A stretch of 64,000 nt of DNA from Crambe crambe. Lineage: Eukaryota; Porifera; Demospongiae; Poecilosclerida; Crambeidae. The stretch is taken from positions 2,480,001 to 2,544,000 of the forward strand of contig OZ004596.1 in NCBI GenBank assembly GCA_963924555.1, given 5' to 3'. Made by a program: the position numbers and the translations under genes. The notes below the pieces were generated by a model that saw only the letters and a list, made by a program, of their open reading frames with translations, was not told where the DNA came from and did not search any database. Shown here piece after piece: positions 34,301 to 43,635 of this stretch (position 1 is the first letter of the stretch; each line of letters begins with the position of its first letter).

Positions 34301-36412
34301 TGAAAGAATTCACAGATATTAAATGATACACAAGGTTAAGAGGAAAGCAATCTGAGTGAGGCATCACAATTCACAGATACACAAGGATAAGAGGAAAGTA
34401 CCTTAGCAATCTGAGTGAGGCATCACAGTTTGTAGCACTTAGAGAGCCAGCCAGCTCCACTTAACAAGGTACTAGCCAATAACAGAACTACACCTAGGAA
34501 AATAGCCCGAGTCAAGCTGTCTAAAGTAGCTCAATAGCTTTTGAGCTCTGGTCTCTGCACATACATGTAATTGTGAACATTAGAGGTCAGAGGCCAATAT
34601 TAATTATTCATGGACGTTATGCTCCTCAAAAGTGAGCAGAGGACCATAATTAACTTACATCAGTGAGCCACGATAAGGCTCCTAGGAGAATTGGCCACGA
34701 GTGAGGACTACCCACATTGAGAAGATGATTCTTGCTAACATTGAAGGGATAGCCTAGCATCCTCAGTGTAGATGGCACCTCTTCAACTATATTCATCCCA
34801 CTAATAACAAACTCAGGATCTATACGCTCCATAAGAAACTAAAAATAATAAATGCACATAATTCCTCAAGGAGCTAGAGTTATGGAAGCTAGAAACTCAC
34901 ATTGAAGATGTGGAGAAACTCTTTGCATGTGGGCATCTGAAGTTCTTTCACTGTTAGAGTTCTTTCATACTCCTTTTCATTTAGAAACTATTCAAATTAG
35001 GATGGCTATAACACAAAGTGCAAAAACACACTTGCCAGAGTAGGTGTGCCATTATACAGCTATACTTTAGGTGGAGAATTTGTTTTCATGAATGCTGATG
35101 CACGGAAAAGATCACCACATCCCACATAAATCTACTTACTATTGTAAATGCTACACCAAAGCCACCGATACAGTGGAATCTGGACTCCCCAAAAATATGG
35201 ACACACTTTCTATTTCACATTGAGATCTTCCACTGTCAGATTATTCATACCTTGATCAAATTCTTTATTGTGGTGACTTGGTAAGCTGCATGAGGGGATA
35301 GAAAAGAGATTCACAGCAGCAGTAATGTTTGTGCAACTGGTATAGCACTTTACATTTCTCTGAGAGTGGGCGAGGGTCCTTCTTCAACTGTGAGCTACTT
35401 CCATATATGCTGGACCTACAACAAATGAGGTGAGATGATACACATCTCAACTTTTTTGTCTTGTCAATAAGATACAGTGCTGGAGGCAACTATGGTAGGT
35501 GTGACCAAAGTCCTGAACGAGGGCATCATTAACAAGAGACCAATGATCAACAATAAGAAGACTACAGGCAAAGACTATCAACCAGACAGCAGGAAAGCTG
35601 TGAGACACCAAAATTAGATGTACCACGAACAGGGTTCTGCCCAGAATTCTTGAGTGGTGGCCGAAATTTATTTTGCCCATTCCCACTTTATAATTTACGG
35701 GTGTCCCTTCAAAACCATCACATACAAGCCTAAAGTTACTATAACGAGTGGTGGCCAAAATAGCTAAGTGGTGGCCACTGTTGACCAGTGTGGGCAGACC
35801 CCTACACAAACAGCGTGGATGAAGATTTCAAATCGGACATAGATAGCATTATTACTTAATAGAATGCATATTTGTTTGCAAAACACATCTAGATCTCTAG
35901 CTGCCCTCCTAAGTAGCTAAGTGACCAAGACATAAAGATCTCAATTGCCATAAAAACTAGTACCCAAATCATACACACACTACCCTACTACTTATGGTAG
36001 AGACTCTCTCTCTGAAAGATATACTCCATTATGGCAGCATAGTCTGTGATGGCAGAATTCTCTCTATGGTAAAGGGTCAGCTACAGGATGTGCATTTAGA
36101 GGATCTGGGAGGTCGATCGCGTACTAGCTAGCTAGCTAGCTGGTTGGCTAACCTTCCTGCAGAGGGTCTGGATGAACCAAAGCCAATTGTCTTCCTCTGC
36201 ACCTGGGAAGAGGGGCCAATCGTCTTCCTTTGGGAAGAGGGAGGACCGAACCCACTGGCTTTCTTATCCTTTCTGGAGGGAGGTCTCTTCACTGCTCCGC
36301 TGACAACTGACGCACCGTCGGAGGATGACGGTTGCCATTGCTGGCTGTCCCTGATAGGCATGCCCAATGACTGCCTCAGGAAGGACTTGGAAAATCTATT
36401 TGTACTAGCCAT
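22331..36412 (-). CDS. NDC80: Kinetochore protein NDC80/HEC1 (complete, 18 exons)
   Basis: Exons in transcription order: 36412-36153, 35415-35354, 35285-35251, 34987-34901, 34838-34659, 26417-26334, 26025-25923, 25866-25840, 25705-25638, 25419-25376, 25325-25232, 24954-24764, 24600-24432, 24374-24282, 24197-24105, 23108-22981, 22818-22716, 22426-22331. All phases agree and give 638 residues (human 642). The order is a basic Ser/Arg N-terminal tail with RKTIG repeats, the KDPRPLSEK motif, and a calponin-homology domain with LGYPFNVSKNHLLNVGSPHSWP. Next comes FDDEEDARFE..YDIEELLYAAYIKY, then coiled coil to the end. NDC80 binds microtubules and pairs with NUF2 at kinetochores. Intron 5 is 8,241 bases, against mostly 60-400 elsewhere, and contains a whole transporter gene. 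The first ATG follows a 110-base spacer shared with ATPSCKMT. Confidence 0.95.
23409..24021. mobile_element. TAGTCT snap-back element, 613 bases, in an NDC80 intron
   Basis: Arms of about 60 bases run from TAGTCTCGCGGGCC to GGGCCCGCGAGACTA. Exact 9-base flanking duplications TGCCCCAAT lie at 23400-23408 and 24022-24030. The arms share the block ctttaccaaccgcgagg with the element at 30497. The interior has a 47-codon frame (23846-23703, minus strand) ending in a Cys-rich FFQCNSCKYLEQFFG stretch; it may be a captured exon or chance. A 9-base duplication is typical of Mutator-like elements. Confidence 0.88.
26950..27250. mobile_element. ~300-base MITE in NDC80 intron 5
   Basis: The arms are nearly complementary over more than 120 bases: agggaaaaatcatttc at the left end, gaaatgatttttccct at the right. 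Inside, gatgtagggatgaccactg pairs with its inverse. TA flanks both ends, which suits a TA-targeting transposon (inferred). The inner gtagggatg...ctcaaaaaagt matches the ends of the 12719 element. Confidence 0.85.
27610..29640 (+). pseudogene. Decayed P-element-like (THAP9-type) transposase
   Basis: Fragments of a P-element transposase in several frames, broken by stops and frameshifts. Seen: LRALLQQVDNLNVCCGQPDSS-like text near 27905; HPLMINIKLISSAAYHAL near 28555; an ING-HIIGFTSLGDL stretch near 28720; FPYAHFSTDGATAAI...TGDGASPNRKLFRMHG at 28855-29000; and HLKLTSFSRIRVDLAAQ near 29205. These follow the usual order of RNase-H-like core segments in this family. It lies antisense to NDC80 inside intron 5 and was itself hit by the hairpin element at 28141. 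It is not functional. Confidence 0.75.
28141..28437. mobile_element. ~297-base MITE with tgcagggtttcatct ends
   Basis: tgcagggtttcatcta at the left pairs with tagatgaaaccctgca at the right. Arm similarity continues as aaggagggga / tcccctcc. It interrupts the decayed P-like transposase at 27610-29640, so it is younger than that insertion. Confidence 0.78.
30497..30831. mobile_element. TAGTCT snap-back element, 335 bases
   Basis: Starts TAGTCTCGCATAGCC and ends GGTGCGCCAGACTA. The arms share ctttaccaaccgc.agggaaggaaaggg with the 613-base element at 23409. The interior is unrelated, and no matching 9-base flanks were found. Confidence 0.75.
31386..31640. repeat. Imperfect ~165-base direct repeat
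   Basis: Two degenerate copies share agctggaa, ctattccaaaa, ctc.atttaaacactggagagta and gtggatgtaac/gtggacgtaac. No coding potential is seen. Confidence 0.5.
32500..34092 (-). CDS. MFS transporter, OFA/monocarboxylate type, nested in NDC80 intron 5
   Basis: 530 residues, intronless, same strand as NDC80. Twelve hydrophobic segments form two six-helix halves. The first half has GNGVGNFIGGWMTTLIGARL and LGVGVGMGIIGPVSSAMSW, which resemble the oxalate:formate antiporter (OFA) and monocarboxylate transporter branches. A long acidic cytoplasmic loop (about residues 225-335) separates the halves. The second half has the conserved SLSRPIWGLIADQ motif. The substrate is unknown, probably a small carboxylate or other metabolite. 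The ATG at 34092 sits close before the first membrane segment. Lack of introns suggests a retrocopy inserted into the intron. How transcripts of the two genes are kept apart cannot be seen. Confidence 0.85.
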   Translation of the reverse strand: MSVLPLKLSEWPRHFLFLRGCLVIVGGFLVYLSLGADTIFGSMAPYIVSYARNYSQPATVKEENSMWIYAFMFLGNGVGNFIGGWMTTLIGARLTTLIGGGVMSLGITLSYFAIKISFWLVMLTYGLVLGVGVGMGIIGPVSSAMSWVPRWKGVVSGIVSIGFGISPLIFRYAQNKFINPHGIERVVDESGERHFVDEEVLGRVPVSFLLFGFVHTAIIFTGAMLITDPPQGYGSDQVGRSGADSKKFQYIEMDDEAPINVSSCTSEIKSGIKYMRERLASLHHAEHTDGEESSDIELLPTGEDADEKHDALSCSSATNADVQTQDIVISLRPLELLQKPYFYVLWGMYFFGTMVTTFSTALYTSFGGLFIKDDRYLSLVEFVVIIIGSLSRPIWGLIADQFSYKIALVLLFSLLTVFELTLYSCILGGKEMFFIWIAIIFFCVGGKLPLFSVAVGQAYGLKYVSVNYGMLITTKFILCPLLIVMSLYLTPVHVSYSVVFLLISAFSGFTFLLSIIYKAKIYVAVDSKNN

Positions 36413-36522
36413 GATGAAGCCTAGCTAGCCGGCCCGCCATAAAATTAAAAAATCTCGTCATTATGAAGACCCTTTACCATTTCTACCATTCTGATGATCC
36501 TTACCATTAACGATTCCACAAT
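36413..36522. promoter_or_regulatory. 110-base bidirectional promoter, NDC80 / ATPSCKMT
   Basis: Only 110 bases separate the two divergent start codons, so both promoters and 5' UTRs must overlap here. No TATA box is evident. It contains near-repeats taccatttctaccattctg and ttaccattaacga. Confidence 0.6.
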
Positions 36523-37303
36523 ATGGAGACAGAATCATCATCATTCAAAAGGTGGCAGAAAAGAGGGCTGGCAATAGGATGGCTGATTGGGGGGACTGGT
36601 ATCAGCCTCTTTGTCATCTCCATTCCATTTATCCTTCCAGCCCTGAGACGATACTGTTTACCATACGTTCCAGCCACTCCTATACAGATTGAGAAAATCC
36701 TCTACCATCTCAGAGGAAGGCAAGGGAAAGTGGTGGACTTAGGGAGTGGAGATGGAAGAGTGGTGAGTAAGCAGTATGTTGGTGCTAATGTCAATTAATA
36801 ATAATCACTCTGCCTTTTCCCTTTTTGTATACTATCTCAGGTGATAGCAGCAGCAAAGGAGGGTCACTATGCTGTGGGATATGAACTGAATATATGGCTG
36901 GTGTTATACTCCAGGTTGAAGGCCTTGCTCAGTGGAGTACATAATCAAACAGAATTTCATAAAAAGGATCTATGGAAGGTTACAATTAATATTAATCTCG
37001 TCTTGTTGATCACTTGCCCCTTAATAGGTTAATGTTAGTGAATATGAAAACATCATTATCTTTGGAGTAGATACAATGGTCAGTGTTTATACTTCAGTGA
37101 AAACTTCAATCCCAATGTGGCTATTACATATGTTCTAGATGCAGCCACTTGGTTTAAAGCTCTTGAATGATCTTAATACCTCGTCTAGAGCAAGGACTAG
37201 ATATCGCATCATTGCTTGCAGATTCAGTTTTCCACAACAAACTCCCACAGTCATCCATCAACTAGGACACAATAGTGTTTGGGTTTATGATAACTTTAGA
37301 TAA
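36523..37303 (+). CDS. ATPSCKMT: ATP synthase c-subunit lysine methyltransferase (FAM173B)
   Basis: Exons 36523-36762, 36841-36978, 37028-37078, 37139-37303 give 197 residues. A single N-terminal membrane segment (about 17-40) is followed by [12 protein letters not shown] and the SAM-binding motif [19 protein letters not shown]. Then come [36 protein letters not shown] and a C-terminal [13 protein letters not shown]. This matches FAM173B, which trimethylates the c-subunit of mitochondrial ATP synthase. The length is close to that of family members. The gene is head-to-head with NDC80. Confidence 0.92.
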
Positions 37304-37442
37304 CTTTGCTCATTATCATTATCAAAGATAATAACCTATGAATAGTGCTCATTTGCCTCATAGGTGGTATTCAATATTCATAAGTGACACACCCACCTTG
37401 GTATAGTTTTGATGTGTAGCTACACCTTGAAAAGTGACAAAA

Positions 37443-40413
37443 ATGAAATTTTTGAGATTATGGCTAGTTTTAGTTCTATTAGCTGCATATCCCTTTCCTG
37501 CTACCATGCAAACAGGTAAGAACTCATTGAATGGAGGAGCTGATCATGTGTATTCCATCTCTGCAGATGCTGGCACCACAGACATTGCAACTCTCATAGA
37601 GTACTCTACAGCTTTGTATGTATTGATTGGTATTGCAGCTGGCTACTCTGTCCTCACGCTAATCTGCTGTCTTTTGGTGATATGTGCTTGGTAAGTTGCT
37701 AATCATGTAAGGTAAGGTGGGAAATTACATGGGGCAATTCCAACACTGTAAAAAAATACCAGTTGGCCTAGTCAGAGAAAAAAAAAAGACGGAATTTCCT
37801 CACCTTACCTTATCACTCAATACCTTTTGATACCTATGTTCACTATACAAGGCCATTTGCTCTCTACATCAAGACTATAATACATTAAAACTCTTTCATC
37901 ACAGTCATCGCAAGAAGCAGCATTCAAGAAGACAAGAACAATCAAAATCCCCTTACAATCGTAACTTGCATAAATGTAAGTATATTAAAACATACTTTTC
38001 CATTTAAGTGGCAGCACTTTGTATCTTTGGCCTGTGTCCAAGTGTATTAGTTTGCAATTGATGAAAAGAGGGAGGGGGTCTAGCATCTAGAATGGGCCAC
38101 ACATTTTTTCCTGATAAATTAATAGGACATTTTTGACTGGTACTTTGTAGGGTCTAGTATCTAGAGCCAGAAACCACATTTATACTTGATGTTAGGTTAT
38201 ATACGGTCCAGATATTAGCTGAAGCTCTGGGGGTTATGGGAGAAAGATGATTTAGGTGCAGTGACTTCACTGCCATTTGCCACCTTAAGAGCATATAAAG
38301 TTGAGTGCTTTGGTGGTTCCTCCACCTTAGTGTGGTCACAATGCTGTTTTTGCTATCTCTTTACAGTGTCCACACGCATGTTTCCACGCTTAGCAACAAT
38401 TGCAGAGGAGAGTGAGTCGAGGTGCTCTTCTACTACATCTCTAACCAGACATGGAGTGGAAGAGACAAGCTTAGTCATTGCACACAAAGCAGCACTGGAT
38501 GCTGATGAAGGGATAGCAAAGATTCCTGCTGTAGTTGATGATGAATTTGATGGATCTCATGATAGAAGCCTCTCCTTCACCAACAAAACTGCTGTGGAGT
38601 TGGAAAGTAGGGAAGAAGGATCTGTTCCAGTTCATGGATATGATGATGATATCAATGAAGTACAGGAGGAAGCACAACTTCCCATCACTGCTAATGAAGT
38701 CAAGGGTGAGCATACTGTGAAAATTAATTCCCCACAAACTATAGTACTGTGTTGTGGGGCCAGAGTATCAACAGGATTCATTTTTATGCAGTAATTGTAA
38801 TTTCCATACCTTTTATAGTTCCATTCTTTGAGGAAAATTCCAAAAAGGAGTTGGAAATTAAAAGTGAAGCTGCCAAAGGTACATTTAATTCACTCCCTTG
38901 CTACCTCTCTCAGTCTTTACTCTGAAGCTATTATAGCTATATACTCAACCATTAAATCAACAAATCCTAACTTTTTGTTTCTTGTCAGAATATAGGAACA
39001 CTGACTCCCCGATTCATCCCCAGACCAAACCCATTCATCTTGTTACAGACTCCCCTAGAAGATCTCCATTCCATAGCCGAAAACGTATGTGATGATAAAC
39101 AGTCTATTATAAGCTTAAGGTTAACTCTGTAATTACCATTGTATTGCAACAGATCCACAAATTGAAATTCCTTCGTATACTGAAAACAAGGCTGATTTAA
39201 CTGACTATCAAAAGAGAAAGAAATCTATAGGTGGCAGTTCAGGTATTTCAGTAAAGTCCAAAGTGCACTATAGACTGTAGTTGTCATGGCCAATAATTAA
39301 CCTCATCCTTTTCAGAGCCTTGGGAATGTTTGCCACCCTTAAACTTATGTATAGTCACAACACTGTCTTTATCTTCAGACACATCTTATTCATGCAGGTA
39401 GTGTTGGTGTGCATGGCCCCCCTAAGTTAAGTCCTCAACACTTACTTGGTGATGGGAAAAAAATCGATTCACCTATTCGAAGCAGACCTAAACCCAGAAA
39501 TCCAGTCACAGCATCCCCTTCACAGTCACTTCTCACCAGATTCAATAAGAAACCCATTCCAAATATAGCTGTTCAAAGCCTATCTGCCAGTAAAGGTACA
39601 GTTTATCCTGAGTAATTCTACCCCTTTGAAACCTTAGTAAGATGGCTTGTCAACACATGAAGCATTTACCATCAGCTTCTAGTCCACTTTTAATAATGAT
39701 TGCACACAGGTGCCAGTTCTGAAGTGACTTCAGAGAAGCTGCTGGGGGAACTCAAACAGTTAAGTATGAAGTGGTATATCATAGGAGAGAAACTTAATTT
39801 CCCAAGAAGACGGCTGAATACAATCTTGAGTGAAAACAAAGATAAGGATAAGTGTCTTGCTCTGCTGTGTGAAGAATGGATAAGAGGCAAAGAGGAACCT
39901 TGCTGGCAAGATATTGTGGAAGCTTTAAAATCAGACTTGGTGAATGAAGAAGAAATTGCCATCTCTCTGGAGGAGAAGTATGGCGATGGAAAAAATAATT
40001 CAAAAACATGGGTAAGAAAAGTAGAGGTAACTGCAGTTGTGCATTTTGCAATGCAACAAAATTGTGGATTTTGGAGTTAAAAATAGCTGCTGGCCCTTGG
40101 CCATTTTCTGTGCAAAATGGCCAAGAGCCAACCATTTTGGCCATTTGGGATATCAATATTTGACCTGGAAAGTACACACACACACACACACACACACACT
40201 GTGCTGAGGGTTTAATAGTTATTAATAGTACTTTGCGCTTTATGGCCACCCAACTTTGCCAGATGGCCAACTAAACCTTGAAGTGGTTGGCCATATGGCC
40301 AGCTGCCCGAAAAATTATTATTATTATTTAATTCTGGACACCCATGCAACCCTTCATATAACATAGTGGTAGTTGCTGATAACTTACTTTCATTCTTTAT
40401 TTTACAGTTATAA
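37443..40413 (+). CDS. Single-pass membrane protein with cytoplasmic death domain
   Basis: Exons 37443-37690, 37905-37975, 38367-38705, 38819-38878, 38989-39084, 39153-39242, 39398-39595, 39710-40011, 40408-40413 join in frame to about 469 residues. A signal peptide (1-22) and a very short ectodomain (about 35 residues) come first. One membrane segment follows (about 57-83, ending in cysteines), then a long basic/Ser/Pro-rich linker. A C-terminal death domain spans about 377-445: ELKQLSMKWYIIGEKL, RRRLNTIL, ALLCEEWIRG, CWQDIVEAL. Death domains assemble signalling platforms; the ectodomain is too small to suggest a known ligand. I recognise no ortholog. The last exon adds only one residue before the stop. 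The ATG at 37443 is chosen because it begins the hydrophobic leader. Confidence 0.8.
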
Positions 40414-40955
40414 CTGGCATACTCCAGAGATATGCAAAAGATGTGAGTTGTATCATGCCTGTTTTAGTAGGGTAGCAGATATAACCATAGTCTGATGTGG
40501 TTACCTGCCATCTTGCAAAAATGTAACAGCAGGCTGCTTGTATAATACTATATTCTCTATGTACACACACACACACACACAGTCTACAGGTTGTTGAATG
40601 AATGTTAACTGCTTAGCTATAATTGGACTCTTGAATCTGTGTTACGTGTGTACATTCATATTGTGACATCCTTGGAATTTATAAGATATCTTCAAAGGGT
40701 CTGTGCATTCCTAGGGTACTATCCATGTCTGTTGGCAACTTTATACACAAAGTTCAATACACTGTATGGCAGTGTCAAATTAAGCCTGTATACAAACAGG
40801 TAGAACTATTTTGCTGTATCACTTCAATATCATAAACTCAAGACTGCATGTGCACTATGAGGTAGTACGTGTACTTCCTGCTTCCTTTATTTTATTATTG
40901 TGAGGGAGTTTGTTTTGATGACACACACTATATAGCTTATGATAACAATTCGTTC
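40414..40955. other. Intergenic with CA microsatellite
   Basis: No gene seen. A (CA)n run lies near 40563, and another at about 40178 in the last intron upstream. It must contain the 3' UTRs of convergent genes. Confidence 0.5.
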
Positions 40956-41927
40956 TTATTGCTGATCTTTTTTCCCAGAATCACTTGTAGATGTTCTTCG
41001 TTTGGCAAGCCATTTTATGAGGATAAGATCATCATTCACCACAAAGTATATGGGTGCTAAATACAGTAGTGGAAACACTGAAAAGTCCCAGTTCGCTATT
41101 ACTCTGAACAACCATATCAAATGGAATCCCCAGTTCATGATGCAGCACAATATATAGGTCCACAGGCTAATATGAACAAGAATGGGCATCCACTTTGCTT
41201 TGGGGTACACCACTCGTAGAGCAAGGTATGCATTGACGGGAAAAGCTGCTGAACTAAACAGGCCATAGATTATAGCCATCTTGGCAACACCTAATAGCCC
41301 ATTCCAACCAGGAGTCTGTAGATTCATGGATGTAACAATAACTGCCAGAACTGAAGTAGTAATGTGGTGGAAAAGTGTGCTTCTAGGCAGTTTTGGGACC
41401 AGAAATAGAGCAACAAAATCCGTAGCAATGTAGACTACCACACATCTCTTGATGCCGATTTCATTTCTGTAGTCATCATTATAAAATCGGATGGCTCCGA
41501 CCCAGTAGCGGGGACTCAGTGTTAGAATACCCAGTAAAACTGCCTTAGCAAGGTTAGCTACAACATACAGTTTCTTGTGTGATGGATGGATGGACTTGAA
41601 TCCGGGATCCAAGCAACTCCAAACTTCTTTAGTGAACAACATCATGAGGGACACAATGATACTCATCACCATTAATGCTATCATACCATCTATGAAAAGA
41701 TCAGGAGTGTAGTAATCTGTGGCGGCTGGAAGCAAATTTTGAAGTATGAATTTACAGCCAAATAGTCGAGGTACGAAACAGGTGTTGTGCCCTACGTAGC
41801 TGCGCCCTTTGTTGGGAAAGAGAGAGAAGAGAACGTCCAACGGCTCTATGAATTCTCCATTAGGGCATATATACCAAGGAGAACTGTTATTGAAGTTTGA
41901 AGCATACAATGCAGTTATTCCTGCCAT
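40956..41927 (-). CDS. TLC-domain-like multipass membrane protein, copy 1 (intronless)
   Basis: 323 residues with about seven membrane segments. Conserved with two neighbours: an N-terminal EPLDVLFSLFPNKGR, PSHKKLYVVANLAKAVLL, a DFVALFLVPKLPRSTLFHHITT block with the His pair typical of TRAM-LAG1-CLN8 domains, GLLGVAKMAIIYG, NAYLALRVVYPKA and a final VVNDDLILIKWL. TLC proteins act in lipid synthesis or sensing at ER or plasma membranes; the function here is unknown. The last residues (after about 308) are polar and basic. The family assignment rests on the HH and surrounding helix pattern and should be held with moderate confidence. Confidence 0.72.
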   Translation of the reverse strand: MAGITALYASNFNNSSPWYICPNGEFIEPLDVLFSLFPNKGRSYVGHNTCFVPRLFGCKFILQNLLPAATDYYTPDLFIDGMIALMVMSIIVSLMMLFTKEVWSCLDPGFKSIHPSHKKLYVVANLAKAVLLGILTLSPRYWVGAIRFYNDDYRNEIGIKRCVVVYIATDFVALFLVPKLPRSTLFHHITTSVLAVIVTSMNLQTPGWNGLLGVAKMAIIYGLFSSAAFPVNAYLALRVVYPKAKWMPILVHISLWTYILCCIMNWGFHLIWLFRVIANWDFSVFPLLYLAPIYFVVNDDLILIKWLAKRRTSTSDSGKKDQQ

Positions 41928-42039
41928 TGCCGGCCGCCGTGTTTTGTTTTTTTTTCGACGCGCTTTTTATAGAGCATGCGCAACCGTGAAGGTATAAATA
42001 ATGCATTAATGACATGATACACTTACTACATGTACTAAG

Positions 42040-42978
42040 CTATGCCATTGGAGAGTTCCTACTAAAAAGCCATTTTATTAGTACTATATCATCGTGGACT
42101 ATGGCAGACAGCACAAAAATATAAAGAACATTATAAATAGATATTTGGAGTGTCTTGAGTAAGTTTATCATCCATATAGTATGAATGCTCCAATTACAAG
42201 CACAACACAGCAAGTATGTCCATAAGCTAATCTTTACGAGCCACTTGAGCCAAACAGCTTTAGGATAAACAACCCTCAGAGCCAGATAAGCATTAACACT
42301 AAAAGCAACTGTACTGAAGATGGCATATAATATAGCCATTTTACACACTCCGAGCAAGCCTTCCCATCCTTTGATGTCCAGATTGATTGTGGAAACAAGA
42401 ATAACTAGCACAATGGTTGAAATATGATGGATTATGGTACTCTTTGGTAACTTGGGCACCATATAGAGTGCAACAGCATCAGTAGCAACATAAATCACTC
42501 CACACCTCTTTACCTCTAATACTTGAAACTGGTCATAATAATACAACCTAAAAGTTCCAACCCAATAGCGACGACTACAAGCCATGAGTGCCAGAAATAA
42601 GGCTTTGGATAGATTTGCAACTACATACCATTTCTTGTGTGAAGGACTAACAGAAGAAAACTTAGAGTCAAATTGTTCCCATAAAAGCTTGCAGGCAATC
42701 ATTCCACAAGAAATAATGAAGCAGAGAAGAATCAAACAAACAATGCCATCTACAAAATCATCAGGAGTGAAGTATTCTGTGGGATCTGGAAGGAGACTTC
42801 TCAAGGCTGGCATTTGGAATCGCACTTGTACAAAACACACATTATTGCCTGTGACATTAGGGCCTTTGTTAGGGAACAAGAGCGAAAGGTAATCAAGTGG
42901 TTCTAGGGGCAAACCATCCTGACACAATGGCACTTTTCCACCTCTAAGACTGCTCATGATTGCCTCTGTACCAGCCAT
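42040..42978 (-). CDS. TLC-domain-like multipass membrane protein, copy 2 (intronless)
   Basis: 312 residues from the ATG at 42978, chosen because all three paralogs begin MAG; an upstream ATG at 42987 would add three residues. It has the same blocks as copy 1: EPLDYLSLLFPNKG, PSHKKWYVVANLSKALFLALMACSRRYWVGTF, DAVALYMVPKLPKSTIIHHIST, GLLGVCKMAILYA and VHDDIVLIKWLF. It starts 62 bases downstream of copy 1 in transcription terms reversed, so the genes are tightly stacked. The Ginger-like transposon begins 476 bases beyond its start and separates it from copy 3. Confidence 0.72.
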   Translation of the reverse strand: MAGTEAIMSSLRGGKVPLCQDGLPLEPLDYLSLLFPNKGPNVTGNNVCFVQVRFQMPALRSLLPDPTEYFTPDDFVDGIVCLILLCFIISCGMIACKLLWEQFDSKFSSVSPSHKKWYVVANLSKALFLALMACSRRYWVGTFRLYYYDQFQVLEVKRCGVIYVATDAVALYMVPKLPKSTIIHHISTIVLVILVSTINLDIKGWEGLLGVCKMAILYAIFSTVAFSVNAYLALRVVYPKAVWLKWLVKISLWTYLLCCACNWSIHTIWMINLLKTLQISIYNVLYIFVLSAIVHDDIVLIKWLFSRNSPMA

Positions 42979-43635
42979 GATCTTCAAGAGCCTGTAAAGA
43001 TAAACATGGTTTGTAAATACCCACTGTAGCTAGCTATATTCTCGGGCTCCTCTTTCATTAATTCCAATTCCTAGACCCAGGTTAAATGAGACCAGGGTTC
43101 TAATCGAGGGATGTTTGTAATTTTGAAATGACCCTTTCTTGTTAATATCAAAAAGTCAGGCTTATAAAGAGGTCAGGCCTAGAACCCCACGTTTCAGTGT
43201 CTAACTATTATTCAAAATAGCTGTACAGCTAGCCTGTAGCCAGCCGGCCACGGCGACCAGCCCTCCAGCTAGGTAATGCTTATGGTGCTATCTAAGAGAG
43301 TACTCTACTATACCTCTACTATAGCGCCAAGAAAATGTAGGCTTTCCTCCGAGCAAGCTAGGCTCTCGTTGTTTACTATACTTATTCTGCGGGGGCGGGG
43401 CGCTCTTATAGTGGAACCTAGGATCGGAATTTATTTAATATTACGTTAATTAATTGTGACCGGCTCTGGGAAAACCCTCCGTCCGGTGTCACAGCATATC
43501 CGATCCCCCTATCCGGGGGATTAAAATTACTAGCGAATACGGTCCTAGTGTAGCAAATTGCATCCGGGCTGTTTTATCATAGATATTGCGCATGCTCAAG
43601 AATCGTGCAGCTGTATCTTGCAGTCGGTCAAAGAT

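Noticed and set aside
36144..36428. 94-codon plus-strand frame fully opposite NDC80 exon 1
   Set aside because: The minus strand carries the NDC80 tail and joins in phase to conserved exons; the plus frame has no recognisable domain.
36523..36798. ATPSCKMT as an arsenite-type or generic bacterial methyltransferase
   Set aside because: The membrane anchor, VPATPIQIE and [12 protein letters not shown] motifs are specific to FAM173.
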